Shown here: positions 1-8,612 of the stretch, piece after piece
Position numbering within the stretch: the first letter of the stretch is position 1
Layout of the letters: each line of letters opens with the position of its first letter
NCBI GenBank assembly: GCA_964489425.1
Contig: CAZAYP010000065.1
Location: 1-31,172, forward strand
Origin: CAZAYP01 sp964489425 [NCBI: uncultured Verrucomicrobiota bacterium]
GTDB lineage: Bacteria; Verrucomicrobiota; Kiritimatiellia; RZYC01
Reading direction: 5' to 3'
Length of the DNA: 31,172 bases
Translations under genes and position numbers: made by a program
Notes under the pieces: generated by a model
The model's input: only the letters and a program-made list of their open reading frames with translations
Database searches by the model: none
What the model was told of the DNA's origin: nothing

Positions 1-156
1 GCCACGCCCCCCGCGTGGTCGGCCTTGTAGCCCGACAAGCGCCGATGACCCCCTGTTTTGCGGGCATATTCGCGTATCGCTGGGGAAGTCAGGTTAACGC
101 AACCGGGGACGCCTGCGCTACGCACAGCGTGGCGGTGGCCTCCCACCCCGCCAAGC

Positions 157-1593
157 TTAGGCCGGCTTGAGGTGCGGGAACAGGATCACGTCGCGGATGG
201 AGTCGCAGCCGCAAAGGATCATGACCAAGCGGTCGATGCCGATGCCCATGCCGCCGGCGGGCGGCATGCCATGCTCCATGGCCGTGAGGAAATCCTCGTC
301 AAGCTTGGTGGCATCCCCCCCAGCCTGCTCGAGGAAGCGGCGGCGCTGCTCAATCGGGTCGTTCAGTTCGCTGTAGGCCGGGGCCACTTCGCAGCCGCCG
401 ATTTCCAATTCAAAGACATCCACGCACTCGGAGTCGTCGGCGCAGCGCCGGGCCAGGGGAATCAGGTGGGCCGGCATGCGGGTCACAAACGTTGGCGCAA
501 CCAGGGTTTTTTCGATCAGCTTCTCGTAAATCTCGTGGGTGATGTCGCGGTGGGCGGCATCCGGCGGCAACGCCAGGCCGAGTTGTTCGGCGCGGGCGCG
601 GGCCGCGGCCAGCGGGAGCTCAAACCAGTCGCTGCCGGCATGTTCGCGGAGCAGGTCGTGGTAGGGAACCGTGCGCCAGGGCGGGGTCAGGTCGATGGCG
701 CCTTCGGGGCCGACCTTCAACGTGCCCATCACCTGCTGGGCCGCGTGGACGATCAGCGCTTGGACCAACTCCTTCATGCTCGCGACGTCGCCGTACGCCT
801 CGTAGATTTCGAGCATGGTGAACTCGGGGTTGTGCTTGCGCGACAGGCCCTCGTTGCGAAAGTTGCGGTTGATCTCGAACACCTTGTCCAGCCCGCCCAC
901 GAGCAGGCGCTTGAGGAAGAGTTCCGGCGCGATGCGCAGATACATGTCCATGCCCAGCGCATGGTAGTGGGTCTTGAACGGCGTGGCCGTGGCGCCGCCC
1001 GCCATGGGCTGGATCATGGGCGTCTCCACCTCCTGGAACCCGCGGCCCTGCAGGAACGCGCGGATCTCGCGGATGATGGCAGCGCGCCGGGTGAACACCT
1101 CGAGCACCGCCGGGTTGGCGATCAGGTCCAGGTAACGCTTGCGGTAGCGCAGCTCAACGTCGTGCAGCCCGTGCCATTTCTCCGGCAGCGGCAGCAGCGC
1201 CTTGGACAGCAGGGCCCACTCGGTCACCTTGAGGCTCTGCTCGCCGGTCCGGGTGGTGAACATTTCGCCGGCGACGCCGATTTGGTCGCCCAGGTCGAGG
1301 ATCTTGAAGGCTTCGAACGCCGCAGGGCCGATCTGGTCCTGGCGCACGTACACCTGGAGGCGGCCGGTGCCATCCTGGAGATGGGCAAAGATGCTCTTGC
1401 CCATGTCGCGCTTGGTGATCAGGCGGCCGGCAATGCGCGCCGGCGTGTGCTCGGCAAAGGCGGCTTTGACCGCCGCCAGCGTACCGGTGCGTTCGAACCG
1501 CCCGCCGAACGGCGCATACCCCAGTTTCTCCAGGGCGCGCATATTTTCGATGCGTTGTTCCCGAATGTCGTTGCCGCTGGCTTCAGGTTGCAT
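157..1593 (-). CDS. lysS: Lysyl-tRNA synthetase, class II
   Basis: Charges tRNA-Lys with lysine in the cytoplasm. The 478-residue product has the N-terminal OB-fold anticodon domain followed by the class II catalytic core. Motif 1 lies around GFQEVETPMIQP, motif 2 is FRNEGLSRKHNPEF and motif 3 is GMGIGIDRLVMIL; the protein ends SIRDVILFPHLKPA, as in other LysRS. It is a little shorter than the E. coli enzyme of about 505 residues. An upstream in-frame extension of 30 Pro/Arg-rich residues exists, but I chose the ATG at 1593 because AGAGGAG sits 8 bases before it and LysRS homology begins just after it. The start overlaps the last 11 bases of the cation transporter gene, so its ribosome binding site lies inside that gene and the two are probably cotranscribed. 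Family assignment is very secure. Confidence 0.97.
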   Translation of the reverse strand: MQPEASGNDIREQRIENMRALEKLGYAPFGGRFERTGTLAAVKAAFAEHTPARIAGRLITKRDMGKSIFAHLQDGTGRLQVYVRQDQIGPAAFEAFKILDLGDQIGVAGEMFTTRTGEQSLKVTEWALLSKALLPLPEKWHGLHDVELRYRKRYLDLIANPAVLEVFTRRAAIIREIRAFLQGRGFQEVETPMIQPMAGGATATPFKTHYHALGMDMYLRIAPELFLKRLLVGGLDKVFEINRNFRNEGLSRKHNPEFTMLEIYEAYGDVASMKELVQALIVHAAQQVMGTLKVGPEGAIDLTPPWRTVPYHDLLREHAGSDWFELPLAAARARAEQLGLALPPDAAHRDITHEIYEKLIEKTLVAPTFVTRMPAHLIPLARRCADDSECVDVFELEIGGCEVAPAYSELNDPIEQRRRFLEQAGGDATKLDEDFLTAMEHGMPPAGGMGIGIDRLVMILCGCDSIRDVILFPHLKPA

Positions 1594-2554
1594 GGGTTGG
1601 CTCCTCTGGTTGTGGCCCGGCGCTGGCCCCGGTGGCCGGCGACCGGCGGGCGCCACCGGTCGTGGCGGGGTGATAATGAACATAAACCCGGCGCAGCATC
1701 GCGATCTTCGCGCTCAGAGCACGCTCGACATCCGTGGCGATGCGATCGCCCTCCGCCACCGAGAGCTGGCCATCCACCCCGATGGTGATGTTCATGACCA
1801 GGTACGGTCCGAACCGGTGCGCAAAGATATCCTCGACGTCCTGCACGCCGGCCGTTCCCAAGGCGGCCTCGCTGGCCTGGCGCTCGATCATGTCCCCGGG
1901 AAGCGTATCCATCAGGTCGGCGGCGGAATCCCGCAAGATCTGGATACCCGTCCACAGCACCACCAGGGCGACCAGCGCGCCGACCAGGGGATCTGCCCAG
2001 GGGTAGCCCATCCGGCTGACCACAATCCCGATGGCCGCGCCAGACGCGGAGAAGATGTCGTTGCGGTGGTCCTGGGCCAGGGCCATGATCGCGCCGTTGC
2101 CGGTCTGGACCGCGACCCGCCGCGTGTATGCGGCGAGCACCAGCTTGCTCGCAACCGTGAGCAGCGCCACCCACAACGCCACCAAGCTCACCGGGATGGA
2201 CTTGCCGCCCGTGGCAAGAAGGTCGTAGACGTTATTGATGGAGTTCCAGAACAGGGCGATAGCCGTCGTGATTACGAAGGCACCCACGGCCAGGGCGGCG
2301 ATGCTTTCCAGCTGCCGGTGACCAAAAGGATGCTCCTTGTCCGGAGGCTTGCGGGCCAGGAACACAAAGATTTTAACCACCACGAAATAGGCCAGGTCCG
2401 ACATCGAGTTGATGCCATCGGCCAGCAAGGCTTCGCTATGCCCAAAGATGCCGAAGCCGGTCTTCAACGCCGCCAGTCCGAAATTGGCCAGCAAACCGCC
2501 GTTGATCGCCCGGTTTTCGCTCCGATTGTGTTCCACACTCTCGTTCATTGACAT
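1583..2554 (-). CDS. Cation diffusion facilitator (CDF) transporter
   Basis: A 323-residue inner-membrane metal/proton antiporter of the CDF family: about six hydrophobic helices in residues 20-215, then a cytoplasmic ferredoxin-like C-terminal domain with the family motif VHYHP near residues 292-296. The TM2 metal motif reads ADGINSMSD (N49, D53) and the TM5 motif reads DHRND (D162, D166). This gives an Asn-Asp-Asp-Asp transport site rather than the His/Asp mix of zinc exporters. From family knowledge such NDDD sites occur in manganese-type CDFs, so Mn(II) or Fe(II) export is a reasonable inference but not proven. The C-terminal 30 residues are low-complexity Pro/Gly/Ala and contain the lysS ribosome binding site. 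The start may instead be the ATG at 2548; neither has a strong Shine-Dalgarno. Confidence 0.93.
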   Translation of the reverse strand: MSMNESVEHNRSENRAINGGLLANFGLAALKTGFGIFGHSEALLADGINSMSDLAYFVVVKIFVFLARKPPDKEHPFGHRQLESIAALAVGAFVITTAIALFWNSINNVYDLLATGGKSIPVSLVALWVALLTVASKLVLAAYTRRVAVQTGNGAIMALAQDHRNDIFSASGAAIGIVVSRMGYPWADPLVGALVALVVLWTGIQILRDSAADLMDTLPGDMIERQASEAALGTAGVQDVEDIFAHRFGPYLVMNITIGVDGQLSVAEGDRIATDVERALSAKIAMLRRVYVHYHPATTGGARRSPATGASAGPQPEEPTHAT

Positions 2555-2593
2555 CCGACTAGTTCAATACCATCGTGCCCGCGGTTTGGACAT

Positions 2594-2620
2594 GATAAAA
2601 AGCCAGGGCTTGGCAGCCCG
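2594..2620 (-). terminator. Possible rho-independent terminator after glpK
   Basis: On the minus strand, shortly after the glpK stop, GGGCT-GCCA-AGCCC and the overlapping GCCA-AGCCC-TGGC can each form a short hairpin. The second is followed directly by TTTTTAT. The stems are only 4 to 5 bp, so this is a modest candidate that would separate glpK from the downstream CDF and lysS pair. Confidence 0.4.
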
Positions 2621-2632
2621 CCGCAGCCAAGG

Positions 2633-4114
2633 TCATGCCCGCGCGCGCTGGACAGCGTCGTGCCAGCGCAGCCGCAGATCGCGCCGGGTTGGCGCATCCA
2701 TGCATGGCGCGAAACGGCGTTCGGGCTGCCACACCTGCTCCAATTCGGCGCGCTGCGCCCACACGCCCACGGCCAGGCCGGCCAGGCTGGCCGCACCCCA
2801 AGCCGTGGTTTCCGTGACCGCCGGCCGCAGGATGGGTATGTCCAGCAGGTCGGCCTGGCACTGCATCAGGAAATTGTTCACGCTGGCGCCGCCATCGACC
2901 CGCAGTTCCGGGAGCGCCAGGCCGGACTCCGCCACCATGACCTCCAGCACATCCGCGGACTGCTGGGCAATGGATTCCAGCGCCGCGCGCACGATGTGAT
3001 CGCGGTTCACGCCACGCGTCAGGCCGGTGATCACGCCGCGCGCGTACATGTCCCAATACGGTGCGCCCAGGCCAGTGAACGCCGGGACCACGCATACCCC
3101 GTGGGTATCCGCGACCTTGGATGCATAGTACTCGGTGTCCGCCGCGTCGTGCACCAGTCCCAGCTCATCCCGCAGCCACTGGATCACGGCGCCGGCCACG
3201 AATACCGACCCTTCCAGCGCGTACTCCACCCGGTGGTCCAGCCCCCAGGCTATGGTGGTCAGCAGCCCCTGGCGCGAGGCCACCGGCTGGGACCCGGTGT
3301 GCTGCAGAAGAAACGCGCCGGTGCCGTACGTGTTCTTGGCCATGCCCGGCGTCCAGCACGCCTGGCCGAACAGGGCCGCCTGCTGGTCTCCCGCGATACC
3401 CGCCACGGGCACCTCGTGGCCGCCCACCTGCGCCAGGCCGTACACCCCGCTGGACGGCCGCACCTCCGGCAGCATGGCGCGCGGGATCTCGAGCTTGGCG
3501 AGCAGCGTGTCATCCCATTGCAGCCTGGCCAGGTCGAACAGCATGGTCCGGCTGGCATTGGAGTAATCCGTGGCATGGACACGGCCGCCGGTAAGCTTCC
3601 AGAGCAACCAGGAGTCGATGGTCCCGAACAGCAACTCGCCGCGTGCGGCGCGAGCGCGGGCGCCAGTGACATGATCAAGAATCCACTTGATCTTGGTGGC
3701 CGAGAAATAGGCGTCAATGACCAGCCCCGTGGTCTGCCGAACGTAGTCGGCCAGCCCTTCGCTTACGAGCCAGTCGCAGATGCCGGCGGTCTGGCGGGAC
3801 TGCCAGACAATCGCGTTGTGCACCGGCTCGCCAGTCGCCCGGTCCCAGACCACGGTGGTCTCGCGCTGGTTGGTGATGCCTATCGCGGCCAGGTCGCCGG
3901 GCTGGACCCCAGCGCGTTCCACGGCCTCGGTGAGCACCCCGCGCTGGGTGGCCCAGATCTCCGTGGGATCATGCTCCACCCAGCCAGGTTGCGGGTACAG
4001 TTGGCGGAACTCTTTCTGGGCGCGGGCCAACACCCGGCCGGCGGCATCGAACAGGATGGCGCGCGAGCTGGTGGTGCCCTGGTCCAAGGCCAGCAGATAT
4101 TTCGCCGCGCTCAT
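2633..4114 (-). CDS. glpK: Glycerol kinase
   Basis: Phosphorylates glycerol to sn-glycerol 3-phosphate with ATP, feeding glycolysis and phospholipid synthesis. The 493-residue protein is close to the usual 500 and shows the FGGY-kinase layout. The N-terminal phosphate-binding segment is [15 protein letters not shown], then [12 protein letters not shown], the substrate region, a GlpK-type [12 protein letters not shown] segment, and the C-terminal ATPase signature [12 protein letters not shown]. The ATG overlaps the stop of the upstream beta-helix gene as ATGA, and the sequence before it has only a weak Shine-Dalgarno, so translation may depend on coupling. No glpF or glpD is visible nearby. 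The alternative, a related FGGY sugar kinase, is unlikely given the strong GlpK-type motifs. Confidence 0.97.
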   Translation of the reverse strand: MSAAKYLLALDQGTTSSRAILFDAAGRVLARAQKEFRQLYPQPGWVEHDPTEIWATQRGVLTEAVERAGVQPGDLAAIGITNQRETTVVWDRATGEPVHNAIVWQSRQTAGICDWLVSEGLADYVRQTTGLVIDAYFSATKIKWILDHVTGARARAARGELLFGTIDSWLLWKLTGGRVHATDYSNASRTMLFDLARLQWDDTLLAKLEIPRAMLPEVRPSSGVYGLAQVGGHEVPVAGIAGDQQAALFGQACWTPGMAKNTYGTGAFLLQHTGSQPVASRQGLLTTIAWGLDHRVEYALEGSVFVAGAVIQWLRDELGLVHDAADTEYYASKVADTHGVCVVPAFTGLGAPYWDMYARGVITGLTRGVNRDHIVRAALESIAQQSADVLEVMVAESGLALPELRVDGGASVNNFLMQCQADLLDIPILRPAVTETTAWGAASLAGLAVGVWAQRAELEQVWQPERRFAPCMDAPTRRDLRLRWHDAVQRARA

Positions 4115-6573
4115 GGCAGGCGCACGTGGGCGCGCAGGAACTCACCCGCCGCGGCCCCGGGGTTGGTGAACGTCATGGAGGACCCGGTCCCCGGCAAATT
4201 AGTGACCAAACCTGCCCAGGTGTTGGACGGCAGGTGCGTGCCGACAAACACGGCATACACCCGGCTGGTGGCGGTCATCAGGGTGACCGTGCCACGGCCG
4301 GCCGGCGCCGGGCCATACTCCAGCAGAAAACAGGATTGGCGGTTCGTGGGAACCGTGAGGGCAATGAACTCCAGGCGCGTGATCAGCCCATCACCGTCCT
4401 GATCGAGGTTGTCCACCACCTCAAAATTCTGCGTCCAGCCATAACTCGCCAGCCAGTACTGCGGCGTACCGTTGCTGGTGGTGTTGGCGTTAAACACCGC
4501 GGCTATGGATCGCGGTTGGTCCATGAGCAGCGTAACGGGGTTGCTGGCCGTGGCGCCAGGCGGGATATCGCCGGTCCAGTTGGTGAACGCATGCCAGGCG
4601 GCAGGCATGCCGGTCACGGTGGCGCTGCTGTTCAGCGCGAACCATCCGTCCCCTGCCCCGCCCACTGTACCCGCGCCCTGCACGGCGCAGGTCAACTGGC
4701 GCTGGTCCTGCCATTGCCAGGCCAGGATGGTATCGTTGGTCAGCAGGAACACCGCCTGGGTGGATGTACCGGCAGCCGGCGCGCTGCCTTGTCCGAACCA
4801 GCCCGTGCATACGGAGCGGCTGCCTGGCCCATCCACCGCGGGTGACGTCACCGTGTTGGTCACGATAATGGGTCCGTAGACATCGTGCACCCCGTACCCC
4901 AGGGGCAAGGGCGCGCCAGCCAGGCGCGGCGTGCCGGTGATGGCCAGCCGGCACAGGGTGGCATATTCGGCCGCCCCCATGTCGGTAACGTCCTGGAAAA
5001 TACGCGGGGCACCCAGCAGGTCCACGGCCGCCACCATCCACTCCTGGTTGGTCCCGGTGTTCACGCAGGGCGAGGTGGACTGCAACCGGAAATTGCCGGC
5101 GGCTCGGTTTTGGAACTTCGGGTCCGCGGGCGTGTTGCCGATGCCCACGGCTGGCAGCGGCGCTATGCAACAGTGCACGTAATCGGTCGCCGTGCTGTCA
5201 TAATAGTTGGAGCCTGTGGTGCCCCCCGAGAGGTTGAAATACACCACGGAATTCATCACGGTGGAACTATCGCCACGCATCAGGCCGCCGCCCCAGCTCT
5301 GGGCAAAGTTATCCACCACCGTGCAACTCTCCAGCGTCCCGCCATAGGTGATATCCGCGCCCCCGCCCGAACCGCTCATTCCGTTGGAAGCCACGTTGTA
5401 AGCCACCAGACAGTTGCGCGCACGGCCACCGAAGAAGGCATACAGCCCCCCCCCGGACGCGGCGCTGTTACGCAGAATCAGGCAGTTGGTGACCCAGCCG
5501 CCCGGGCTGGAAAAGAGCGCCCCGCCGCCAAGGCCACTGCGATTGTTGACAATCCGGCAACTGCCCATGCGGCCTCCGACGTACAAATAGGCCCCACCAC
5601 CTTGGCTGCTGGATTGATTGTTGCTGATCACGCAACCGTGGGCGAATCCGCCTTCGTCAAAATATATGCCGCCGCCAATATTCGACGCGATGTTACCTGC
5701 TATCGTCGAATCAAAAACCGATCCCCCCTGGTCCATATAAAACCCGCCGCCGGAGCCGCCGCTGCTCAGCGTATTGTTGTTTTCGATCCGACAGTTGTAC
5801 AGAGTTCCGCCCAGGACATGGTAGACGCCCGCGCCGTTGTTCCTCGCCCGGTTGGCCCGCACCGTGCAGTTGGTCATCTGCATGCCGTTGCCATACAGAT
5901 ACAGGCCGCCGCCTTCATTGCTCGCGATGTTCATGGCAAATACGCACGTGTCGATGCCGCCGTTCATCTGGGCGTACAGCCCACCGCCACGGTTAGCGGC
6001 GACATTGTTGCTGACGGTGCAGTTTTTTGCATACCCGCCAAAATACGTGAACAAGCCGCCGCCGTAGGCGGCCGCGTTGTAGGCCACCAGGCAGTTGCTC
6101 ACCATGCCGCCGTATTCCTGGTAAATGCCGCCGCCACCGTTGGCCGCCACGTTGCTGACCACCACGCAGTCGCGGACCAAGCCGGCCGACGACAGGAAGA
6201 TCCCGCCGCCATTGTACGCCGTACCCCCGGAGATGGTGAACCCCTGAACCACGGCGCCGGCAGCAGATACGTACAGCACCTGGTCCACGCCGCCCCCCCG
6301 CAACTGCGTCTTGGCAGCGCCGTTGACACTTTGCACGGTAATGGCGTCGGTCAGCATGATGGGTACTTCCACCGAGTAGGTGCCATTCGAGACCAGAACC
6401 GTGTCGCCGGAACCAGCGGTTATCATCGCATCAAACATGGCTTGGGCAGCCATGGCCCAGTTTGTATAGGGCGGAGTATTTCCGCCATTGGGGGACACAT
6501 GGATCACGGCCCCCGAAACCCCAACGGCCCAAGCCATGACCACAGCCAGCGGCGCAAATAACAATGCTTTCAT
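4111..6573 (-). CDS. Secreted right-handed beta-helix protein
   Basis: An 820-residue exported protein. Residues 1-21 form a signal peptide ending GVSGA. Residues about 113-450 are 13 parallel beta-helix coils of roughly 25 residues with pattern GGGLYxxxGGxxxNCxVxxNxA; the GGG turns fall at about 122, 147, 171, 196, 221, 248, 275, 300, 325, 349, 374, 403 and 428. Residues 450-540 resemble the choice-of-anchor-Q end ([20 protein letters not shown]). Residues 620-700 resemble a bacterial surface-repeat domain, and [13 protein letters not shown] at 724-736 looks like an EF-hand/dockerin-like calcium loop. Such proteins bind or cleave polysaccharides or act as adhesins; no catalytic residues can be assigned, so the function is open. 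AAAGGAT lies 7 bases before the ATG. Its stop overlaps the glpK start. Confidence 0.9.
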   Translation of the reverse strand: MKALLFAPLAVVMAWAVGVSGAVIHVSPNGGNTPPYTNWAMAAQAMFDAMITAGSGDTVLVSNGTYSVEVPIMLTDAITVQSVNGAAKTQLRGGGVDQVLYVSAAGAVVQGFTISGGTAYNGGGIFLSSAGLVRDCVVVSNVAANGGGGIYQEYGGMVSNCLVAYNAAAYGGGLFTYFGGYAKNCTVSNNVAANRGGGLYAQMNGGIDTCVFAMNIASNEGGGLYLYGNGMQMTNCTVRANRARNNGAGVYHVLGGTLYNCRIENNNTLSSGGSGGGFYMDQGGSVFDSTIAGNIASNIGGGIYFDEGGFAHGCVISNNQSSSQGGGAYLYVGGRMGSCRIVNNRSGLGGGALFSSPGGWVTNCLILRNSAASGGGLYAFFGGRARNCLVAYNVASNGMSGSGGGADITYGGTLESCTVVDNFAQSWGGGLMRGDSSTVMNSVVYFNLSGGTTGSNYYDSTATDYVHCCIAPLPAVGIGNTPADPKFQNRAAGNFRLQSTSPCVNTGTNQEWMVAAVDLLGAPRIFQDVTDMGAAEYATLCRLAITGTPRLAGAPLPLGYGVHDVYGPIIVTNTVTSPAVDGPGSRSVCTGWFGQGSAPAAGTSTQAVFLLTNDTILAWQWQDQRQLTCAVQGAGTVGGAGDGWFALNSSATVTGMPAAWHAFTNWTGDIPPGATASNPVTLLMDQPRSIAAVFNANTTSNGTPQYWLASYGWTQNFEVVDNLDQDGDGLITRLEFIALTVPTNRQSCFLLEYGPAPAGRGTVTLMTATSRVYAVFVGTHLPSNTWAGLVTNLPGTGSSMTFTNPGAAAGEFLRAHVRLP

Positions 6574-6667
6574 ATCAATCCTTTCATCGTGCAGTTCATA
6601 TCATACCCCACTACTCCGCCGATGGCCAGCGGCCGCGCATCAATGGCCGATTGCCCGCACCATGAGG

Positions 6668-7483
6668 TTATGATGGCCCAAGAGGATCCGTAGCCGTTCT
6701 CAAGCCGATCACATTCCATGCGTGATGGTCGGCCAACTCGCCCTCGCCACGCAACGAAGGCCAGTCCCGGGTGTTCTCCGCCGTGCACAACGGACAGGTC
6801 TCGACATGCCCCGGCCGCACACCCGCAGCCAGGCATTGCCGGCGGTTGGCTTCGACAAGGTCCAACGCGATGCCGCCGCGCAACGCCACCACCACCGGAA
6901 CCGGCGCGGGGAACAGGGTCCGGAACAAGTCCACGCGGCCATCGCGGGCCCGCGACACGTCGTAGTGGCCGGCGCAGACGGCCGGGCCCAAGGCCACCTT
7001 GATCGTCCCCGGGTCCGCACCCATGCGGACGAACTTCCGCACCATGGTGCCGGCGATGTCTTGACTCGTTCCCTGCCAACCCGCATGGGCAATGCCAACG
7101 GCAGGCACATCCGGCGCATGAAAAAACACCGGCACGCAATCCGCCGTGCGCACGACCAGCACCACGCCAGCCACCCGTGTGACCATCCCATCGGCCGCCG
7201 GCAGGCGGTCCCGATCCGGCTCCATGCCCCCCGCAGGGCTTTCTTCTGTAATTTCGAGTATGTGGCAGCCATGAACCTGATTGAGCAGGTGGATGCGCCG
7301 TGATTCAAATCCCATGACAACGGCCAAACGCCGGCGGCGCTCGATAATCTCCGGGTGCGGCCGCAGCCCAAACTCCAAGGGGCCATGGCGCTTGGACACG
7401 CTGCCATGCAAAACATGCGGAGCAGCGGACAGCAGACCTGCACGCCAGATGCCGTCCCAGCCTGCTGCAACAGAGCTCAGCAT
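6668..7483 (-). CDS. pgeF: Peptidoglycan editing factor, laccase-domain (PgeF/YfiH)
   Basis: A 271-residue member of the multicopper-polyphenol-oxidase/YfiH family. Members remove wrongly incorporated L-Ser from peptidoglycan precursors and have been reported as purine nucleoside phosphorylases. Visible signatures are NQVHG (H71), VRTADCVPVF (C116), IAHAGWQGT (H133), LGPAVCAGHYDV and CPLCTAENTRDWPSLRGEG; H71, C116 and H133 match the conserved zinc/copper ligands. I chose the ATG at 7483, 13 bases after the fmdB stop with a GAGG upstream; a GTG at 7522 would add 13 residues and overlap fmdB. It is the last gene of the tight osmC-trxA-fmdB-pgeF run; a 94-base gap separates it from the beta-helix gene. 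Confidence 0.92.
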   Translation of the reverse strand: MLSSVAAGWDGIWRAGLLSAAPHVLHGSVSKRHGPLEFGLRPHPEIIERRRRLAVVMGFESRRIHLLNQVHGCHILEITEESPAGGMEPDRDRLPAADGMVTRVAGVVLVVRTADCVPVFFHAPDVPAVGIAHAGWQGTSQDIAGTMVRKFVRMGADPGTIKVALGPAVCAGHYDVSRARDGRVDLFRTLFPAPVPVVVALRGGIALDLVEANRRQCLAAGVRPGHVETCPLCTAENTRDWPSLRGEGELADHHAWNVIGLRTATDPLGPS

Positions 7484-7496
7484 GGGACCCGGAGCC

Positions 7497-7730
7497 TCAG
7501 TGTGCGTAAGGGCAGGTCCCACCGCTACAGGAACCGGGATTCACTCCGCAAGCACCCTGGCTGCACGGCGACTTGAATGATGACGCCACCGCCGGCGAGA
7601 ACGTTGACAGAAGCTTCTCGAGCTTGGTGCTTTTGCAAGCCGGGCACCCTTCCGGAGCGTCCTGGGCGTTTCTAACCAAAGCCTCAAATTCCCGGCCGCA
7701 CTTCTGGCATCGATATTCAAATAGCGGCAT
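7497..7730 (-). CDS. FmdB-family small zinc ribbon protein
   Basis: A 77-residue protein that begins MPLFEYRCQKCG, the hallmark of the FmdB/putative regulatory zinc ribbon family. Cys pairs C8/C11 and C29/C32 form the ribbon. After it comes a Ser/Gly-rich tail with four more cysteines (C56, C61, C68, C73), which could make a second metal site. FmdB proteins are linked to amide metabolism regulation in old literature, but their real role is unknown. It lies 8 bases after trxA and 13 bases before pgeF, so it is surely cotranscribed with them. Confidence 0.9.
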   Translation of the reverse strand: MPLFEYRCQKCGREFEALVRNAQDAPEGCPACKSTKLEKLLSTFSPAVASSFKSPCSQGACGVNPGSCSGGTCPYAH

Positions 7731-7738
7731 ATGCCAAC

Positions 7739-8062
7739 CTACACCAGGGCTTGGATTGCCGCGACCAGGGCTTGTTCCCGTTGGACGCCAACAAACTGTT
7801 TGGCCGGTTGGCCCTGCTTGAAAATGATCAACGTGGGAATGCCCTGGATGCCGAACCGCGCCGGCGTCTGCTGATTTTCGTCCACGTTCATCTTGGCGAC
7901 AACAGCTTTATCTCCAACCTGCTCGGCCACGCGCTCAAGGATCGGGCCCTGCATCTGGCAGGGGCCGCACCATGGTGCCCAGAAATCCACCAACACCACA
8001 CCTTGCTTGGTTGCGGCATCAAAATCGGCATCGGTCAACTGCTTAATATTTGCGCTGCTCAT
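7739..8062 (-). CDS. trxA: Thioredoxin
   Basis: Cytoplasmic dithiol-disulfide oxidoreductase of 107 residues, the classic thioredoxin length. The active site FWAPWCGPC places the redox cysteines at 32 and 35; the cis-proline loop GIPT is at 72-75 and KMNVDEN precedes it. The ATG at 8062 is preceded by AAGGAG with 8 bases spacing. The same frame stays open upstream to about 8515, but that stretch overlaps osmC antiparallel in reading frame and has no thioredoxin homology. The gene starts 17 bases after the osmC-like gene, which suits a shared role in peroxide or thiol stress. It could be trxA proper or a second thioredoxin; the sequence alone does not decide. Confidence 0.97.
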   Translation of the reverse strand: MSSANIKQLTDADFDAATKQGVVLVDFWAPWCGPCQMQGPILERVAEQVGDKAVVAKMNVDENQQTPARFGIQGIPTLIIFKQGQPAKQFVGVQREQALVAAIQALV

Positions 8063-8079
8063 ATCCAGGACTCCTTGAC

Positions 8080-8475
8080 TTAACTCAAAATGACCGTTTC
8101 CATGGCTGGCGGGGTGGCGAGATGCTTCTTGACCAGGCAGGCGTCCACGGCCCGCTGCAACGGCTGGCGGTATTTCTCGGGGAAATCCGCGGGGACCTTG
8201 ACCTCGAAGCGCAGGCGGTCGCACATATGTTTCTCGGCGTTGAAATCGACGTTCATGGTTACTGACACGCCAGCGGTCGGAATCTGGCGGCTGGCGCAAA
8301 ATTCCAGTGCAAAATACCCGGCGCAGGTTGCCAGCGACGCGAGGAACAGTTGAAACGGTGTCGGGGCAGACCCTTCGCCGCCATTTTTTTGAGGCTGGTC
8401 GGTTTTGACGACATAATCGCCTATCCGGGCATCCACTTTTTTGCCACCAGCAAACGCAACGGTAATGGGACTCAC
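8080..8475 (-). CDS. OsmC-family protein
   Basis: A 131-residue member of the OsmC/Ohr superfamily, thiol-dependent peroxidases that reduce organic hydroperoxides. The central helix reads FLASLATCAGYFALEFC and the second cysteine lies in AVDACLVKK, a spacing like the catalytic pair of OsmC. On start choice: an ATG lies at 8481 but AAAAGGAG abuts it with no spacing, whereas the GTG at 8475 sits 6 bases after the same AGGAG, so GTG is the likelier start and the protein begins with SPITVAFAGGKK after the initiator. It leads the osmC-trxA-fmdB-pgeF operon, and its upstream region is shared with the divergent Hsp70 operon. Which OsmC subgroup it belongs to is not decided. Confidence 0.9.
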   Translation of the reverse strand: MSPITVAFAGGKKVDARIGDYVVKTDQPQKNGGEGSAPTPFQLFLASLATCAGYFALEFCASRQIPTAGVSVTMNVDFNAEKHMCDRLRFEVKVPADFPEKYRQPLQRAVDACLVKKHLATPPAMETVILS

Positions 8476-8524
8476 ACACATCTCCTTTTAGAATCTGGGT
8501 AACAGGAAGCCGCACCTGGTTGCA

Positions 8525-8554
8525 AGAAAAAACGTGATTAGAAAAAACGTGATT
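8525..8554. repeat. 15-bp perfect tandem duplication in divergent promoter
   Basis: The unit AGAAAAAACGTGATT occurs twice head to tail (8525-8539 and 8540-8554), ending exactly at the -35 box of the plus-strand promoter. The core AAAACGT occurs a third time in the palindrome at 8576. This could be a pair of regulator half-sites or a recent slippage duplication. Confidence 0.9.
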
Positions 8555-8581
8555 GACAGCACTGACGCCGGAAGGTAAAAC
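8553..8581 (+). promoter_or_regulatory. Sigma-70-like promoter of the Hsp70 operon
   Basis: A perfect -35 TTGACA (8553-8558) is followed by a 17-base spacer and a -10 TAAAAC (8576-8581, 4 of 6). Transcription would begin near 8588 and give a leader of about 25 bases before the DUF2760 gene. No CIRCE element or obvious sigma-32 promoter is seen, so classical heat-shock control is not indicated. Confidence 0.65.
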
Positions 8582-8587
8582 GTTTTA
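8576..8587. promoter_or_regulatory. 12-bp palindrome over the -10, candidate operator
   Basis: TAAAACGTTTTA is a perfect 12-base palindrome that covers the -10 and the expected start of transcription. Its half AAAACGT also occurs in both units of the tandem repeat upstream. A repressor bound here would block the promoter; no regulator gene is adjacent. Confidence 0.5.
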
Positions 8588-8612
8588 GCAATATCAATGA
8601 TGGAGGTGGAGT

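Noticed and set aside
117-155. Terminator after lysS
   Set aside because: A GGTGG/CCACC stem with bulges can form, but no T run follows on the minus strand.
58-1788. Long open frame on the plus strand across lysS
   Set aside because: Antisense shadow in a GC-rich region; low-complexity Arg/Gly/Ala composition, no motif, while the minus strand encodes a clear LysRS.
2660-4402. 580-residue plus-strand frame across glpK
   Set aside because: Shadow of glpK; no recognisable domain and no ribosome binding site.
4885-6561. 558-residue plus-strand frame across the beta-helix gene
   Set aside because: Its apparent repeats mirror those of the beta-helix gene on the other strand; no independent support.
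8063-8515. N-terminal extension of thioredoxin to about 258 residues
   Set aside because: The extension lies over osmC in another frame and has no homology; a good AAGGAG precedes the internal ATG at 8062.
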